Positions 8,551 to 16,659 of a DNA stretch of 48,567 nt are shown piece after piece. A program made the translations under genes and the position numbers. Source of the DNA: Mycolicibacterium pyrenivorans (GTDB lineage: Bacteria > Actinomycetota > Actinomycetes > Mycobacteriales > Mycobacteriaceae). The stretch spans positions 94 to 48,660 of the forward strand of contig NZ_JACKSH010000295.1 in the NCBI RefSeq assembly GCF_025821625.1. The letters run 5' to 3'. The notes under the pieces were generated by a model. The model made no database searches, was not told the DNA's origin, and was given only the letters and a program-made list of their open reading frames with translations. Within the stretch, counting starts at the first letter, position 1. Every line of letters begins with the position of its first letter.

Positions 8551-9570
8551 TCAGAAGATCTGCCAGTCCGAGGCGCCGTCGGGCTGGTTGTACAGGCCGC
8601 CACCGGTGTTCTTGATCACGACGGGGTCACCGCTGCCGAAGTTGTCGAAGAACCACTGCGCGTTGGCCGGGCTGAGATTGATACAGCCGTGGCTGACGTT
8701 CGAATTGCCCTGCGAGGCCACCGACCACGGCGCGCTGTGCACAAAAATGCCGCTGTTGTCAATCCGGACGGCGTCCTGCACCTTCAACTTGTAGCCCTCC
8801 GCCGAGTCGACCGGCACGCCATAAGTCGAGGAATCCATCACCATGTCGGCGAACTTCTCCAGCACGTAATAGGTCCCGTTCTTGGTGTCGAAGCCCTTCT
8901 TGCCTAACGACACCGGAAACGTCTTCTCCAGCTTCCCGTTCCGGTGGATCTGCATCTGGTGCGTCTTGTCGTCGATCGTCGCCACCAGCGACTCGCCGGT
9001 GCGGAAACTGGACTTGGCGCCGCTTGCGTCGATGTTGACGGTGGCGTTCGCGGGCCAGAAGTCCTGGGGTCGCCACCGCACCTGGGTGTCGCTCGTCCAG
9101 TAGAACCGGCCGGGCACCGGCGGGTTCGACGAGATGTGGATCGCCTGTTCGGCCATCGCGCGGTCGGCGATCGGCCGGGCGAAGTTGATGTAGATCGGCT
9201 TTGCGACGCCCACCATCGACCCGTTGACCGGGTTGAACGACGGCGGCGCAAAAACCGGCTCCCCGACGTACGGAGTCGGGTTCTGCCCCGCCGGGGTGCC
9301 TTCCGGGACCGGCTGAGACGTCGCCGCCAACGGAGCCGGCAGGAACGGGTTCGGTGGCGGTGGCGCAAACGGATCCGCTGGTCGAAGTGGCGGCGGGAAC
9401 GCGAACGGATCGGCTGGCGGAGGTGGCGCCGCCGCCGGATCGATGGGGGCCGGAGGAGGTGGTGGCACACCGGGCTGTGCCAGCGCAGATGGGCTGCCTA
9501 TCGCCAGAACCGAGGCCAGGCCGACCATGACGATCGCTGCGGCGAGCCTGTACCTGGTGTGCTTGCGCAT
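8551..9570 (-). CDS. L,D-transpeptidase with proline-rich N-terminus
   Basis: A 339-residue exported enzyme expected to form 3-3 cross-links in peptidoglycan, or to attach to it, by acyl transfer through Cys296 in SHGCINLS. Order: signal peptide ending SALAQP, a proline-rich linker (about residues 30-90), an immunoglobulin-like domain (NGSMVGVAKPIYINF, FYWTSDTQVRWRP), then the YkuD domain with TYGVPVDS and HSAPWS. ATG at 9570 is preferred because GGAGG stands five bases before it; the in-frame GTG six bases upstream is too close to GGAGG. A TAC-N11-GTA dyad lies 82 bases upstream. It is related to mycobacterial Ldt enzymes, but I cannot fix which paralogue. Such enzymes are refractory to most penicillins and inhibited by carbapenems. 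Confidence 0.9.
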   Translation of the reverse strand: MRKHTRYRLAAAIVMVGLASVLAIGSPSALAQPGVPPPPPAPIDPAAAPPPPADPFAFPPPLRPADPFAPPPPNPFLPAPLAATSQPVPEGTPAGQNPTPYVGEPVFAPPSFNPVNGSMVGVAKPIYINFARPIADRAMAEQAIHISSNPPVPGRFYWTSDTQVRWRPQDFWPANATVNIDASGAKSSFRTGESLVATIDDKTHQMQIHRNGKLEKTFPVSLGKKGFDTKNGTYYVLEKFADMVMDSSTYGVPVDSAEGYKLKVQDAVRIDNSGIFVHSAPWSVASQGNSNVSHGCINLSPANAQWFFDNFGSGDPVVIKNTGGGLYNQPDGASDWQIF

Positions 9571-9651
9571 TGTCACCTCCGGTCATACGCGAGTGTTGTC
9601 GAGTGTCGTACGGTACGCAGGCTGCGATGCCTCGCCGGCCAGTCTACTGTG

Positions 9652-9668
9652 TACGTACGCGGCCAGTA
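9652..9668. promoter_or_regulatory. BlaI-like operator TACGT-N7-CAGTA
   Basis: TAC-N11-GTA dyad upstream of the proline-rich L,D-transpeptidase. A further dyad, CTACT ... AGTAG, brackets it. Assignment to BlaI is inferred from the same pattern before the blaI operon at 26617. Confidence 0.5.
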
Positions 9669-9794
9669 GTTCAGATGGCAGCACCCAGTCACGGCAGTCC
9701 CCGGCGCGTCTGGTGTTGTGCGAACACAGCAATGGTGTTCGATGAACACTCATGCTCTGGTAGGCGGTGGCGGGCGCGGTAGTTGGCGGCTTGC

Positions 9795-11012
9795 CTAACG
9801 GCGTTCAGTGGTGACGAAGCGATCGGGGTGGTCGACGAATGCTTGCTTACAGGCCTCGCTACAGAAATGCATTCCGTTCCATCCAAGGTGTTTGGGTTAC
9901 GACGTCGGCGGGATGCAGGAGCATGCCGCACACGGGGTCCGTCGTGCGGGTAGAGCGGCTGCCTATGCGCTGCCGGACTTCGACAAGACACATCGGATCG
10001 GGAATTCCCCTGAGTCGCCGCGGGGCAGGGCAGTGAAGTCGGCTTGGGGGATGATGTCCGGTCGCGTCGCGGAGGTCTCGGTGATCAGGAACTGGCCGGC
10101 GGCGCGCCTGAGGATCCTTCCTCGGTGTTGTGCGGCGCTGCTGCGCACTGTGATGCCGAACCTGCGCAATACTTCAGCTGCCGCATGATCGCCCATGGTC
10201 GCGGTCAGTGGGGTAAAGCTGGCCAGATCGACGAAGAGGACGGTGGCCTGCTCCTGGCCAGGTGTGGTCGACGGCGGTGTGGTCGGCTCGGCGAGATGGC
10301 GAAGTAGGTCTTCGCGGTTGGCGCGCTGATAGGCCCGCCGGTGGAAATACACAAGGGTGGGTTCGACGAGGTCGAGCAGTGGTTTGCCGACTGCCTCGCT
10401 GGCCGCCAGCAGGTCCGGGCCCGTGAGTCCTTGGGCGCGGAAGCGTTCGTGGACGTAGTTGTGGAAGGTGCGCACGATGGCGTCGGCCAGGCGGTCGGTG
10501 GCGTCGGCGAAGACGTGGACTATTTGCATCAGGGCATCGCGGGGCATCCCGAGTGCCAGCGCTTTGGCCGCTACTTGCAGGGTGGCTACGTCGGATTGTG
10601 TTCCAGCACCGACGTCGTCCCAGTCCATGATCCTGGCTAGGTCCGTGATTGTGGTGTCGTCGAGACCGAGGTCGTGGGCGACGTCGACGAGGCTGACCGT
10701 GGCATCGGCGGCGGGGACGAGTTCGTCGAAAATGCTGAGCAGGTCGCCTTGGCTGGTGATCGCTGCGGCCAGGTGTTCGTCGGTTATGCCCCTGCTCTGC
10801 GCGAACTGGATCAGCCTCAGGCGGTGCAAAGAGTCAGGTTCAAAATCTCCGTCGGGTTGCCGGTGCAGCAAGCCGGCAACGGCATACCTGTGCAGTCGTG
10901 TCTCGGTTTCATCGGCTGCAGCTGCCAGCTTGTCCGCACTCCACGGGCCGGATTCGGCAGGCGTGGTGCGCCTGCTCAAGTCCGGTTCGTGCTCATTGTG
11001 CGGCGAAGGCAT
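9795..11012 (-). pseudogene. Class III adenylate cyclase with C-terminal YHS domain, deleted and frameshifted
   Basis: The N-terminal part is an intact adenylate-cyclase regulatory domain (MerR-like start, then helices through VEPTLVYFHRRAYQRA). The catalytic domain begins normally with VLFVDLASFTPL but jumps from AQHRGRIL to RRAAGQFLITE, missing roughly 90 residues that would include the second metal-binding Asp. A frame change near 10010 is needed to continue into PRRLRGIPDPMCLVEV, DPVCGMLLHPADVV. A second change near 9885 reaches the YHS end NGMHFCSEACKQAFVDHPDRF and a stop at 9795. The YHS Cys motif would bind metal. The gene overlaps the end of the upstream lipoprotein gene. It is almost certainly inactive as a cyclase. 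Confidence 0.75.
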
Positions 11013-11841
11013 AAAACGACTCGAAGGTGGATCCATCGTCGGTCGAGCGCTGGATTCCCGTTTCGGTCGCTACGAACACGACCCCACCACCTCGTGCAAG
11101 AACCGCCTGTGGGCGCTCGCCCAAGGCCCGTCGCGCTTGCCACGTCGTGCCGGAATCCTCGCTGGCATACACGGTTCCGGTGGGATCGACCCCGATCAAG
11201 GGGCCGTCGTCGGGCCAACTGAGCAAGACCAGTTGGGGTTGCGCGGCGACTGGCGTGAACGTCCTGCCTTGGTCGAGGCTGCGCATCAGACCGTCGGCGG
11301 TCGTCGCCAGGATCTCGTTGGGATTGCGCGGTGACACGGCGATGTCGACGGCGCTGATGGCGGCGCGTCGATCCCACGTGCGTTTGTCCGTGCTCACCAT
11401 CACGGTCTGGCTGCCGCTGTCAAGGCCGTAGACGAGGCCGTGGCGGTAGTCGAGGGAATGAAAATCGACCTCGCCGCTCAGCGCCACCGATGCCCACGAT
11501 TGTCCGCCGTCGGTGGTCTCGATCAGTCCCAGCGACGGTGGGGCATCGCGGTCGTCCGCGCCGGGATGGCCGCTGCCCAGAAAGTGATTGGGTCCGGCAA
11601 CGGTGAAGCCCATGAAATCCTGCACGACGCCGCCGACGAGTTCGGGATCGCGCTCGCTGGCGAGCCGGTACACGCCGTAATGCGTGCCGGCGTACAGCGC
11701 GTCGTCGGCGGGATTGATGCCTAGGCCGTGGATGTGTGCAAGACCTCTGGAGTCGCCTTGGCTCGACTTCGTCTCGGTGTTTGAGCATGCGCCGGCCACC
11801 AACACCGTAATGCCCAGCAGCGCAACCAGTGTTGAGCGCAT
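10993..11841 (-). CDS. Exported BNR-repeat lipoprotein (F510_1955/sialidase-like beta-propeller)
   Basis: A 282-residue predicted lipoprotein. A lipid signal ends in LVAGAC, then comes a beta-propeller with repeated Asp-box-like motifs (TTDGGQSWASV, EDSGTTWQ, STDDGSTFESF). Proteins of this type are annotated as F510_1955 glycosylhydrolases or exo-alpha-sialidase-like and often sit with copper and cell-wall genes; catalytic activity is not established. ATG 11841 has GGAG seven bases upstream; the in-frame GTG at 11862 lacks a site. It lies downstream of ldtB in the same direction and has its own TACGA-N7-TCGTA dyad 32 bases upstream. Confidence 0.75.
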   Translation of the reverse strand: MRSTLVALLGITVLVAGACSNTETKSSQGDSRGLAHIHGLGINPADDALYAGTHYGVYRLASERDPELVGGVVQDFMGFTVAGPNHFLGSGHPGADDRDAPPSLGLIETTDGGQSWASVALSGEVDFHSLDYRHGLVYGLDSGSQTVMVSTDKRTWDRRAAISAVDIAVSPRNPNEILATTADGLMRSLDQGRTFTPVAAQPQLVLLSWPDDGPLIGVDPTGTVYASEDSGTTWQARRALGERPQAVLARGGGVVFVATETGIQRSTDDGSTFESFYAFAAQ

Positions 11842-11872
11842 GCTTACTCCGTTCTCGCTCACAAAGTTCCGC

Positions 11873-11889
11873 TACGAACCCGGATCGTA
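11873..11889. promoter_or_regulatory. BlaI-like operator TACGA-N7-TCGTA
   Basis: Perfect five-base inverted half-sites separated by seven bases, in the gap between ldtB and the BNR lipoprotein gene. Same TAC-N11-GTA architecture as the other sites in this window. Confidence 0.55.
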
Positions 11890-11926
11890 GTGCCTGCAGC
11901 CATGAATCCCGTGCTCGGCCGGGGGT

Positions 11927-13147
11927 TTACAGGTTTGCGTTGCCTGCGCGCCACTGCTCCCATGGGATGTTCCAGTCCCCGAGACCGTCGGTACCCGAGA
12001 GCGTCGGTCCGACAGTGTTGACCACCTCGACGATGTCGCCGCGTTTGGTGTTGTCGTAGAACCAAATTGCATTCGCCGGGCTCACGTTGAGGCACCCGTG
12101 GCTCACGTTGGCGCGGCCCTGGCTGCCCACCGACCACGGCGCGGAATGCACATAGATGCCGCTGTAGGACATCTGTGTGGCCCAATCCACCTCGAGGCGG
12201 TACCCCTCGGGTGAGTTGACGGGCACACCGTAGGTCGAGGAGTCCATGATCAGGTGCGAATACCGGTCGCCGATGATGTAGGGGCCGTTGTCGGTGGGGG
12301 TGCTGTCCTTGCCCATGGAAAGCGGCATGGATCTGACCACTTCACCGTTGCGCCGCACGGTCAGTGTCTTGGTGTTGTCGTCAGCGGTGGCGATGACCTC
12401 GTCGCCGATGCTGAACCGGGTGGTGATGTCCTCCTGGCCAAAGAGGCCATCGCCGAGGTCGACGCCGTAGGTGTTGACTGTCACCTCGACCGTGGTGCCG
12501 GGTTTCCAGTATTTGGCTGGGCGCCAACGCACTTCGCGGTTGTTGAGCCAGTAGAACGCGCCCTCTACCGGTGGGTTGGTGGTCACTTTGATGGCCTTTT
12601 GCGCCGCCAACCGGTTGGGGATGTCTTCGTCGAAGCGGATCGCTACGGGCTGGCCGATACCCACTACTTCACCGTCGTTGGGCAGGACGTAGGGCATTGT
12701 CAGGTTTTCCGGCGATGCCGTCTGGAATGTCATGCTGTTGCGGGCGATGCCGCCGAGTCCACGCGCCTCGGCGTTGAGGGTGTATTGCTTGTTGTAACCG
12801 AGCGGCTCGGTCGTCGCCCAGGTCAGTCCGTCGGGGCTGAGCTGTCCGTCGACCGGATTGCCCGCTTCGTTGACCATGGTGACGGTGCCCAGGACGCCGT
12901 CGCCGGCGGTGACTGTGACCGGGGCGTCCACCGGTACGCCGACGGCTTGGTCGGTGACCGACGCTTGCAGCCTGGGCACCAACAGGTCGCTATATGGATC
13001 GCCCTTTTCTGCGATCACCTGAGGTGCTGGCGCAGCCGGCTTGCTGGTGCAGCCGGTGAGCACCATCGCCACCGCCGATAGCGTCACCAGGGCGATCAAC
13101 CAGAACCGCGACCCACGCCGACCGGTCACCGAACCGATCCGCCGCAT
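11927..13147 (-). CDS. ldtB: L,D-transpeptidase LdtB (LdtMt2/LppS type), lipoprotein
   Basis: A 406-residue protein closely resembling mycobacterial LdtMt2 (about 408 residues). A basic start and hydrophobic segment end in VLTGC, the lipobox. Two immunoglobulin-like domains follow (VPVDAPVTVTAGDG; VGIGQPVAIRFDEDIP, FYWLNNREVRWRP). The YkuD domain has HSAPWS and SHGCLNVS with catalytic Cys352, and the C-terminal subdomain ends GDWNIPWEQWRAGNA. It makes 3-3 cross-links in peptidoglycan at the outer face of the membrane. The BNR lipoprotein follows in the same direction. An 11-bp direct repeat (13278-13299) and a TAC-N11-GTA dyad (13346-13362) lie upstream. In a chromosomal context this would be an extra copy of a housekeeping enzyme. 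Confidence 0.93.
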   Translation of the reverse strand: MRRIGSVTGRRGSRFWLIALVTLSAVAMVLTGCTSKPAAPAPQVIAEKGDPYSDLLVPRLQASVTDQAVGVPVDAPVTVTAGDGVLGTVTMVNEAGNPVDGQLSPDGLTWATTEPLGYNKQYTLNAEARGLGGIARNSMTFQTASPENLTMPYVLPNDGEVVGIGQPVAIRFDEDIPNRLAAQKAIKVTTNPPVEGAFYWLNNREVRWRPAKYWKPGTTVEVTVNTYGVDLGDGLFGQEDITTRFSIGDEVIATADDNTKTLTVRRNGEVVRSMPLSMGKDSTPTDNGPYIIGDRYSHLIMDSSTYGVPVNSPEGYRLEVDWATQMSYSGIYVHSAPWSVGSQGRANVSHGCLNVSPANAIWFYDNTKRGDIVEVVNTVGPTLSGTDGLGDWNIPWEQWRAGNANL

Positions 13148-13277
13148 CGCTCTTCCCCTCTCTGCCTTCGCTGCCTTTCAACCCGCAGGTACGAGCAGCC
13201 TTCACCCCTGGCCGTTCGCGGCGCGACGGCGATGATCAACTCCAGAGTTGCTGGCTCGTGTATGGCTGCACTAGTCC

Positions 13278-13299
13278 TTCGTTAAAGATTCGGTAAAGC
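13278..13299. promoter_or_regulatory. 11-bp direct repeat, candidate response-regulator box upstream of ldtB
   Basis: TTCGTTAAAGA is followed directly by TTCGGTAAAGC, nine of eleven positions identical. Head-to-tail 11-bp repeats are the usual binding pattern of OmpR/PhoB-type regulators, two of which are encoded in this window. It lies about 130 bases before the ldtB start. Confidence 0.4.
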
Positions 13300-13345
13300 A
13301 TTCCCCGATCCTCTGCCATCAAACTCCGAGCCGGTCCCCGCCATC

Positions 13346-13362
13346 TACTATTTCCGTACGTA
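13346..13362. promoter_or_regulatory. BlaI-like operator TACTA-N7-ACGTA
   Basis: TAC-N11-GTA dyad about 200 bases upstream of ldtB; further TAC and GTA trinucleotides crowd the same 40 bases. Confidence 0.5.
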
Positions 13363-13541
13363 CATACTAGCGGGCCTGCGGTACAAATACTCAGTTGACA
13401 CTGCCCGCTCAACGCACCCGTGCTGCGCTGCAGGGGAGGTCCGGCCTGCCCCTCGTTGGTCGAACGGGTGCGGGCCGCCAAGGCGGCTGTGTGGGGTTGT
13501 ATCAGGAATTGCCGACTCGTCAGCCGCAATGGAACCGTCAC

Positions 13542-13558
13542 TACTATGTGCCATAGTA
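13542..13558. promoter_or_regulatory. BlaI-like operator TACTATG-TGC-CATAGTA
   Basis: Perfect seven-base arms around a three-base centre, the most symmetric copy in the window. It lies about 260 bases before the lipoprotein gene at 13816. TACTAT could also serve as a -10 hexamer (TAnnnT). Confidence 0.6.
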
Positions 13559-13815
13559 TGCACGCTGGCCGTAGTTCTGGGAGATGTAGGCATCCATCCG
13601 CAGCTACGGGAACTTGGGGTGCCAGCACGGGATCTGTGGATGACGAGACACCAACGACTTGCCTTCCGCGACATCGTGTCGAGTGCGAGTGAGGTCGACA
13701 CGTGACGTGGCCTGCACAGCTGTCGACCACCGAATGTAGCTCGGCCGAACAGGAATCCGGTGTTGCAGCCCCAGGGGTCTGGGCCGCCATATTATTGAGG
13801 ACTGCGGGGTTGCGG

Positions 13816-15021
13816 ATGTCGATCGGACCGGCCCCGGCGGTGTGGGTGGCGCTGCTTACCGCGGTGGCGTCGATTGTCGGCGCGTGCACCACGATGGTAC
13901 CTGGCGCACCGGTCAGTGCCGTCGACGGGCCGCAAATGGTCGTGGACCCCACGCTGCTCGACGTGGGCCCCTACCCGACCACGCCGCGCCCAGCGTTGGG
14001 AACCGCGGGCACGCATGTACGGGGGGTACTGGTGGAGGCTCAGCGGATGGCCAACTTTGTCGTCGGTCCATGGGAAGTCGATACCGCCCTTAAGGTGCAA
14101 GACTCGTTCGGTGCACGCGTGCTGACCGACGCCGACGCGCTGACGACACTAGGGCCGCCTGAACTGGCGGCCGTGTCGGGCCGACACAACTTCATCAACG
14201 GATTCGCCTCCGCGCGCCAGGCTGAAAATGGGAAGAGCCTGCTGAACGCTGTACTGCGATTTGGCGACCCGCCGTCGGCGGCTGCAGCGGTCTCCGACCT
14301 CCGGAAAACGAAATTGACCGAACCGAGCAACTGGGCGTCGCCACAACAAGTCTCGATTCCCGGACACCCCGAGGCGCTGGCCATCAGCTATACCGTCACG
14401 GACTCCCAGAAGGGACGCCAGTGGATCGCTATGCGCTCCTTTGCTTTCCACGGCCCGTATGTACTTGCCCAGGTTGCCGTATCGGTCGGCGGCCCGGCGC
14501 CAGCAGCACGGCTCGTGGCAAACGTCATCAACCGCCAACGCGTCATCATCGACCAGTTCCCGGCGACCGATCCAGCAGATTTCGCCGAAATCGCCCTCGA
14601 TCCCACCGGCTTATTGGCGCGTACGCTGCTGCTGCCGCCGGACCAGGCCACGACGGTACAGAATGCACGATTCGGCAAACGCGGGGCATTGCATTTCCAA
14701 AACGACCCGATCTGGTCGTCTGCCTTGTTCGACGACACGGTCATGGATTTGACGGCTAGAGCCAAGACGAACATATACCGCCTGTCAGACGCCTACGCCG
14801 CGCTTCTCATGGTCGACGAGTTCACCGCTGATATCCAAGCTTCAGCAGGGAAGCTCGTCGATCGCGTCGAATTCATGCCCGCCAGCCAATGCATGCAAGT
14901 CACAGAGGGCTTCTATTGCGTCGCACCGGTGGACCGATACGTCATCGAGGCACGATCACCGTCACTCGAGGATGCACATCAGCAAGTCGCGGCTCAGTAC
15001 ATACTGCTGCTCGGGCACTAA
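13816..15021 (+). CDS. Mycobacterial lipoprotein of the DUF7373 type
   Basis: A 401-residue predicted lipoprotein: signal VWVALLTAVASIVGAC followed by the long extracytoplasmic domain characteristic of a mycobacterial lipoprotein family annotated as DUF7373. No catalytic motif is visible and the function is unknown. The ATG at 13816 is chosen because the signal peptide begins there; the frame extends upstream to 13702 without similarity. Two overlapping TAC-N11-GTA dyads lie about 100 bases after the stop and belong to the next transcription unit, while the dyad at 13542 is upstream of this gene. Confidence 0.7.
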   Translation: MSIGPAPAVWVALLTAVASIVGACTTMVPGAPVSAVDGPQMVVDPTLLDVGPYPTTPRPALGTAGTHVRGVLVEAQRMANFVVGPWEVDTALKVQDSFGARVLTDADALTTLGPPELAAVSGRHNFINGFASARQAENGKSLLNAVLRFGDPPSAAAAVSDLRKTKLTEPSNWASPQQVSIPGHPEALAISYTVTDSQKGRQWIAMRSFAFHGPYVLAQVAVSVGGPAPAARLVANVINRQRVIIDQFPATDPADFAEIALDPTGLLARTLLLPPDQATTVQNARFGKRGALHFQNDPIWSSALFDDTVMDLTARAKTNIYRLSDAYAALLMVDEFTADIQASAGKLVDRVEFMPASQCMQVTEGFYCVAPVDRYVIEARSPSLEDAHQQVAAQYILLLGH

Positions 15022-15124
15022 CTCAAACGGCCCATGTAGCGCCGTGCCGAGCCTAAGCCTCACCGTCCGGTACACCAGCTTGCCAACAGGTGCAGAACCG
15101 TCGGGACGCTGATGCTCGGCCCAG

Positions 15125-15141
15125 TACTGCGGTTCTCAGTA
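15125..15141. promoter_or_regulatory. BlaI-like operator TACTG-N7-CAGTA (first of an overlapping pair)
   Basis: Perfect inverted pentamers. The second dyad starts 15 bases downstream and shares two bases with this one. Confidence 0.55.
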
Positions 15142-15156
15142 CTAGCGATTCACGTA
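15140..15156. promoter_or_regulatory. BlaI-like operator TACTA-N7-ACGTA (second of the pair)
   Basis: TAC-N11-GTA dyad offset by 15 bp from the one at 15125, giving two repressor sites on nearly the same face of the helix. Confidence 0.55.
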
Positions 15157-15618
15157 TCGGTCTCAACACGGGTTTGGTGGTCGTTTGCCCTGATCAAAGG
15201 CGTTGTCCTGGGCTAACTACGAAGATTGCAATTGTGTGACTAGCGTTATTAATGGTGCGAAAGGGATGTATGTTGCGTTGTGGGAAAACACATCTGGCTC
15301 TTGTTTTGAAAGCGTCGCGGATCTTTCCCAGCGCCTGATTACGCAGTTAAGGAGTCTCCGATGGGAAGGGCTGATGTCGTCGCTGCGTCGATGCTTCCGG
15401 CTACCTCCGAAGCATTTGGTGCCGTAAGGAGGTTGCGTCCGGCGGTGAGCCGCGATGCGCCGGGCACCCGTAAGCCGCAGGCCAGCAACGTTTCCACCGC
15501 TTCGCGATCAGCGCACGATCGACCGACGCCGCGACCGGGGATGCGAGTTTCGGCCGCCGGGATAGCGGCGCGCCGCAGCTGTCGTCAGACGCCTTGTGAC
15601 TGGAGAGGGTGAAAGTCC

Positions 15619-16335
15619 ATGCGCCATAGGCATCTGCGCTTCACCCGGGCGATGGGGATAGCCTGCTGCGCGCTGTTAGTTCTGACCACACTCGCCACGC
15701 CCGCGTCCGCGGAGCCGGGAGACGCGCAGTGGGATCCGACGCTGCCGAAGATCGTCAGTTCCGGTGCGCCGGGTGATCCGGTCGCGATCGCCAACGCTTC
15801 GCTCGAGGTGAGCCGCCTCGCCACGCAGACGACGATGGAGCTGGGCCGAAAGTTCCTCAGCAGCCTCGGGATCGGCGGCGAAACCGCCGTGCCGCCCAGC
15901 GCGGTTCCCGGGCGCCTCACGGGAGTCAGGGGCAGCCAGGCGATCGAATACGTGATCCGGCGCGGGGCCTCCCAGATCGGTGTTCCCTATTCCTGGGGCG
16001 GTGGCAAGCCGAACGGACCGTCGCTAGGCGTGGACTCCGGCGCGAACACCGTGGGCTATGACTGCTCGGGATTCACCCAATTCTCCTTCGCCGGCGTCGG
16101 GGTGCTGATTCCCAAGTTCTCCGGCGACCAGTACAACACCGGCCGCAAGATTCCACCCTCGCAAGCCAAGCGTGGAGACCTGATCTTCTACGGGCCGGGC
16201 GGCACCCAGCATGTGGGCATCTACCTCGGCAACGGTCAAGTACTGGAGTCGGCCAGCAGCTACGGCCAGGTTGGCGTTCATCCACTGCGCACCGCCGGCA
16301 TGTCGCCGTACCTGGTGCGCATCATCGAGTCCTGA
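15619..16335 (+). CDS. ripB: NlpC/P60 peptidoglycan endopeptidase, RipB-like
   Basis: A 238-residue exported hydrolase like mycobacterial RipB (241 residues), cleaving between D-glutamate and meso-diaminopimelate in stem peptides. Signal peptide ends near PASAEPGD; a short region WDPTLPKIVSSGAPGDPVAIANASLE typical of RipA/RipB follows. The NlpC/P60 domain has catalytic Cys149 in YDCSGF and His198 in TQHVGIYLG, with VPYSWGGG before it. It lacks the coiled-coil inhibitory domain of RipA. GGAGAGGG precedes the ATG. The double operator at 15125-15156 lies upstream with a long leader. RipC follows in the same direction after 324 bases. Confidence 0.88.
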   Translation: MRHRHLRFTRAMGIACCALLVLTTLATPASAEPGDAQWDPTLPKIVSSGAPGDPVAIANASLEVSRLATQTTMELGRKFLSSLGIGGETAVPPSAVPGRLTGVRGSQAIEYVIRRGASQIGVPYSWGGGKPNGPSLGVDSGANTVGYDCSGFTQFSFAGVGVLIPKFSGDQYNTGRKIPPSQAKRGDLIFYGPGGTQHVGIYLGNGQVLESASSYGQVGVHPLRTAGMSPYLVRIIES

Positions 16336-16659
16336 GCGCACAGTCGGCGAGGCGAGCCATCACTGGTGCGGCATTCGGACCCGACGCGTGTTCGGACACG
16401 CAACGCGGCATTGGGTCGCCACGCCCAGCCACCGTTGGGACGGCACACACTTCACCACAACGGTGAGGCCACCACGGCCCGCGAAGCGCTGTCGCGGCCC
16501 GCGAAGCGCTGTCGCGGGCCGCTGTGCGCTAGGGACGGGACCGCAAGCGCTGCGCCAGTTGCCCGCTCCGCATGGACAACTCCGTGTCCGTTTCGTAACC
16601 TATTCGAGACCTACGTACTTTCACCGGACTTCGGCCATCGCAGTTAAGGATCGTCCGTT
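16336..16659. other. Gap between ripB and ripC
   Basis: No gene seen. It holds the 20-bp tandem repeat at 16475-16514 and an imperfect dyad TATTC-N7-ACGTA at 16601-16617, one base off the TAC-N11-GTA pattern, before ripC. Confidence 0.5.
16475..16514. repeat. Two tandem 20-bp repeats
   Basis: Two identical 20-bp units (each starting CGGCCCGCGAAGC) stand head to tail at 16475-16494 and 16495-16514, followed by a partial inverted copy CGGGCCGC. Very GC-rich; could form hairpins between ripB and ripC. Confidence 0.85.

Larger units (their letters stand above)
13148..13815. other. Divergent promoter region between ldtB and the DUF7373-type lipoprotein
   Basis: No credible gene. It contains the 11-bp direct repeat (13278-13299) and two TAC-N11-GTA dyads (13346 and 13542). 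The open frame 13702-13815 is only an upstream extension of the lipoprotein frame. Confidence 0.6.
15022..15618. other. Intergenic region with a double operator and a long leader before ripB
   Basis: No convincing gene. After the operators (15125-15156) about 460 bases run to the ripB start. Part of this (15200-15350) is visibly richer in A+T than its surroundings. Open frames 15203-15427 and 15361-15612 have no recognisable product. A structured leader RNA is possible, but I could not match it to a known riboswitch. Confidence 0.5.

Noticed and set aside
11927..13147. Plus-strand 275-codon frame opposite ldtB (12254-13081)
   Set aside because: Shadow of a GC-rich gene; the minus strand has unmistakable LdtB features.
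15203..15427. 74-codon open frame after the ripB operators
   Set aside because: Composition and product are unlike the neighbours and no ribosome site is clear; treated as leader sequence.
15430..15618. Possible c-di-AMP (ydaO) or cobalamin riboswitch before ripB
   Set aside because: I looked for the conserved core blocks of both and did not find a convincing match.
16601..16617. TATTC-N7-ACGTA before ripC
   Set aside because: One base away from the operator pattern (TAT instead of TAC); not counted as a site.
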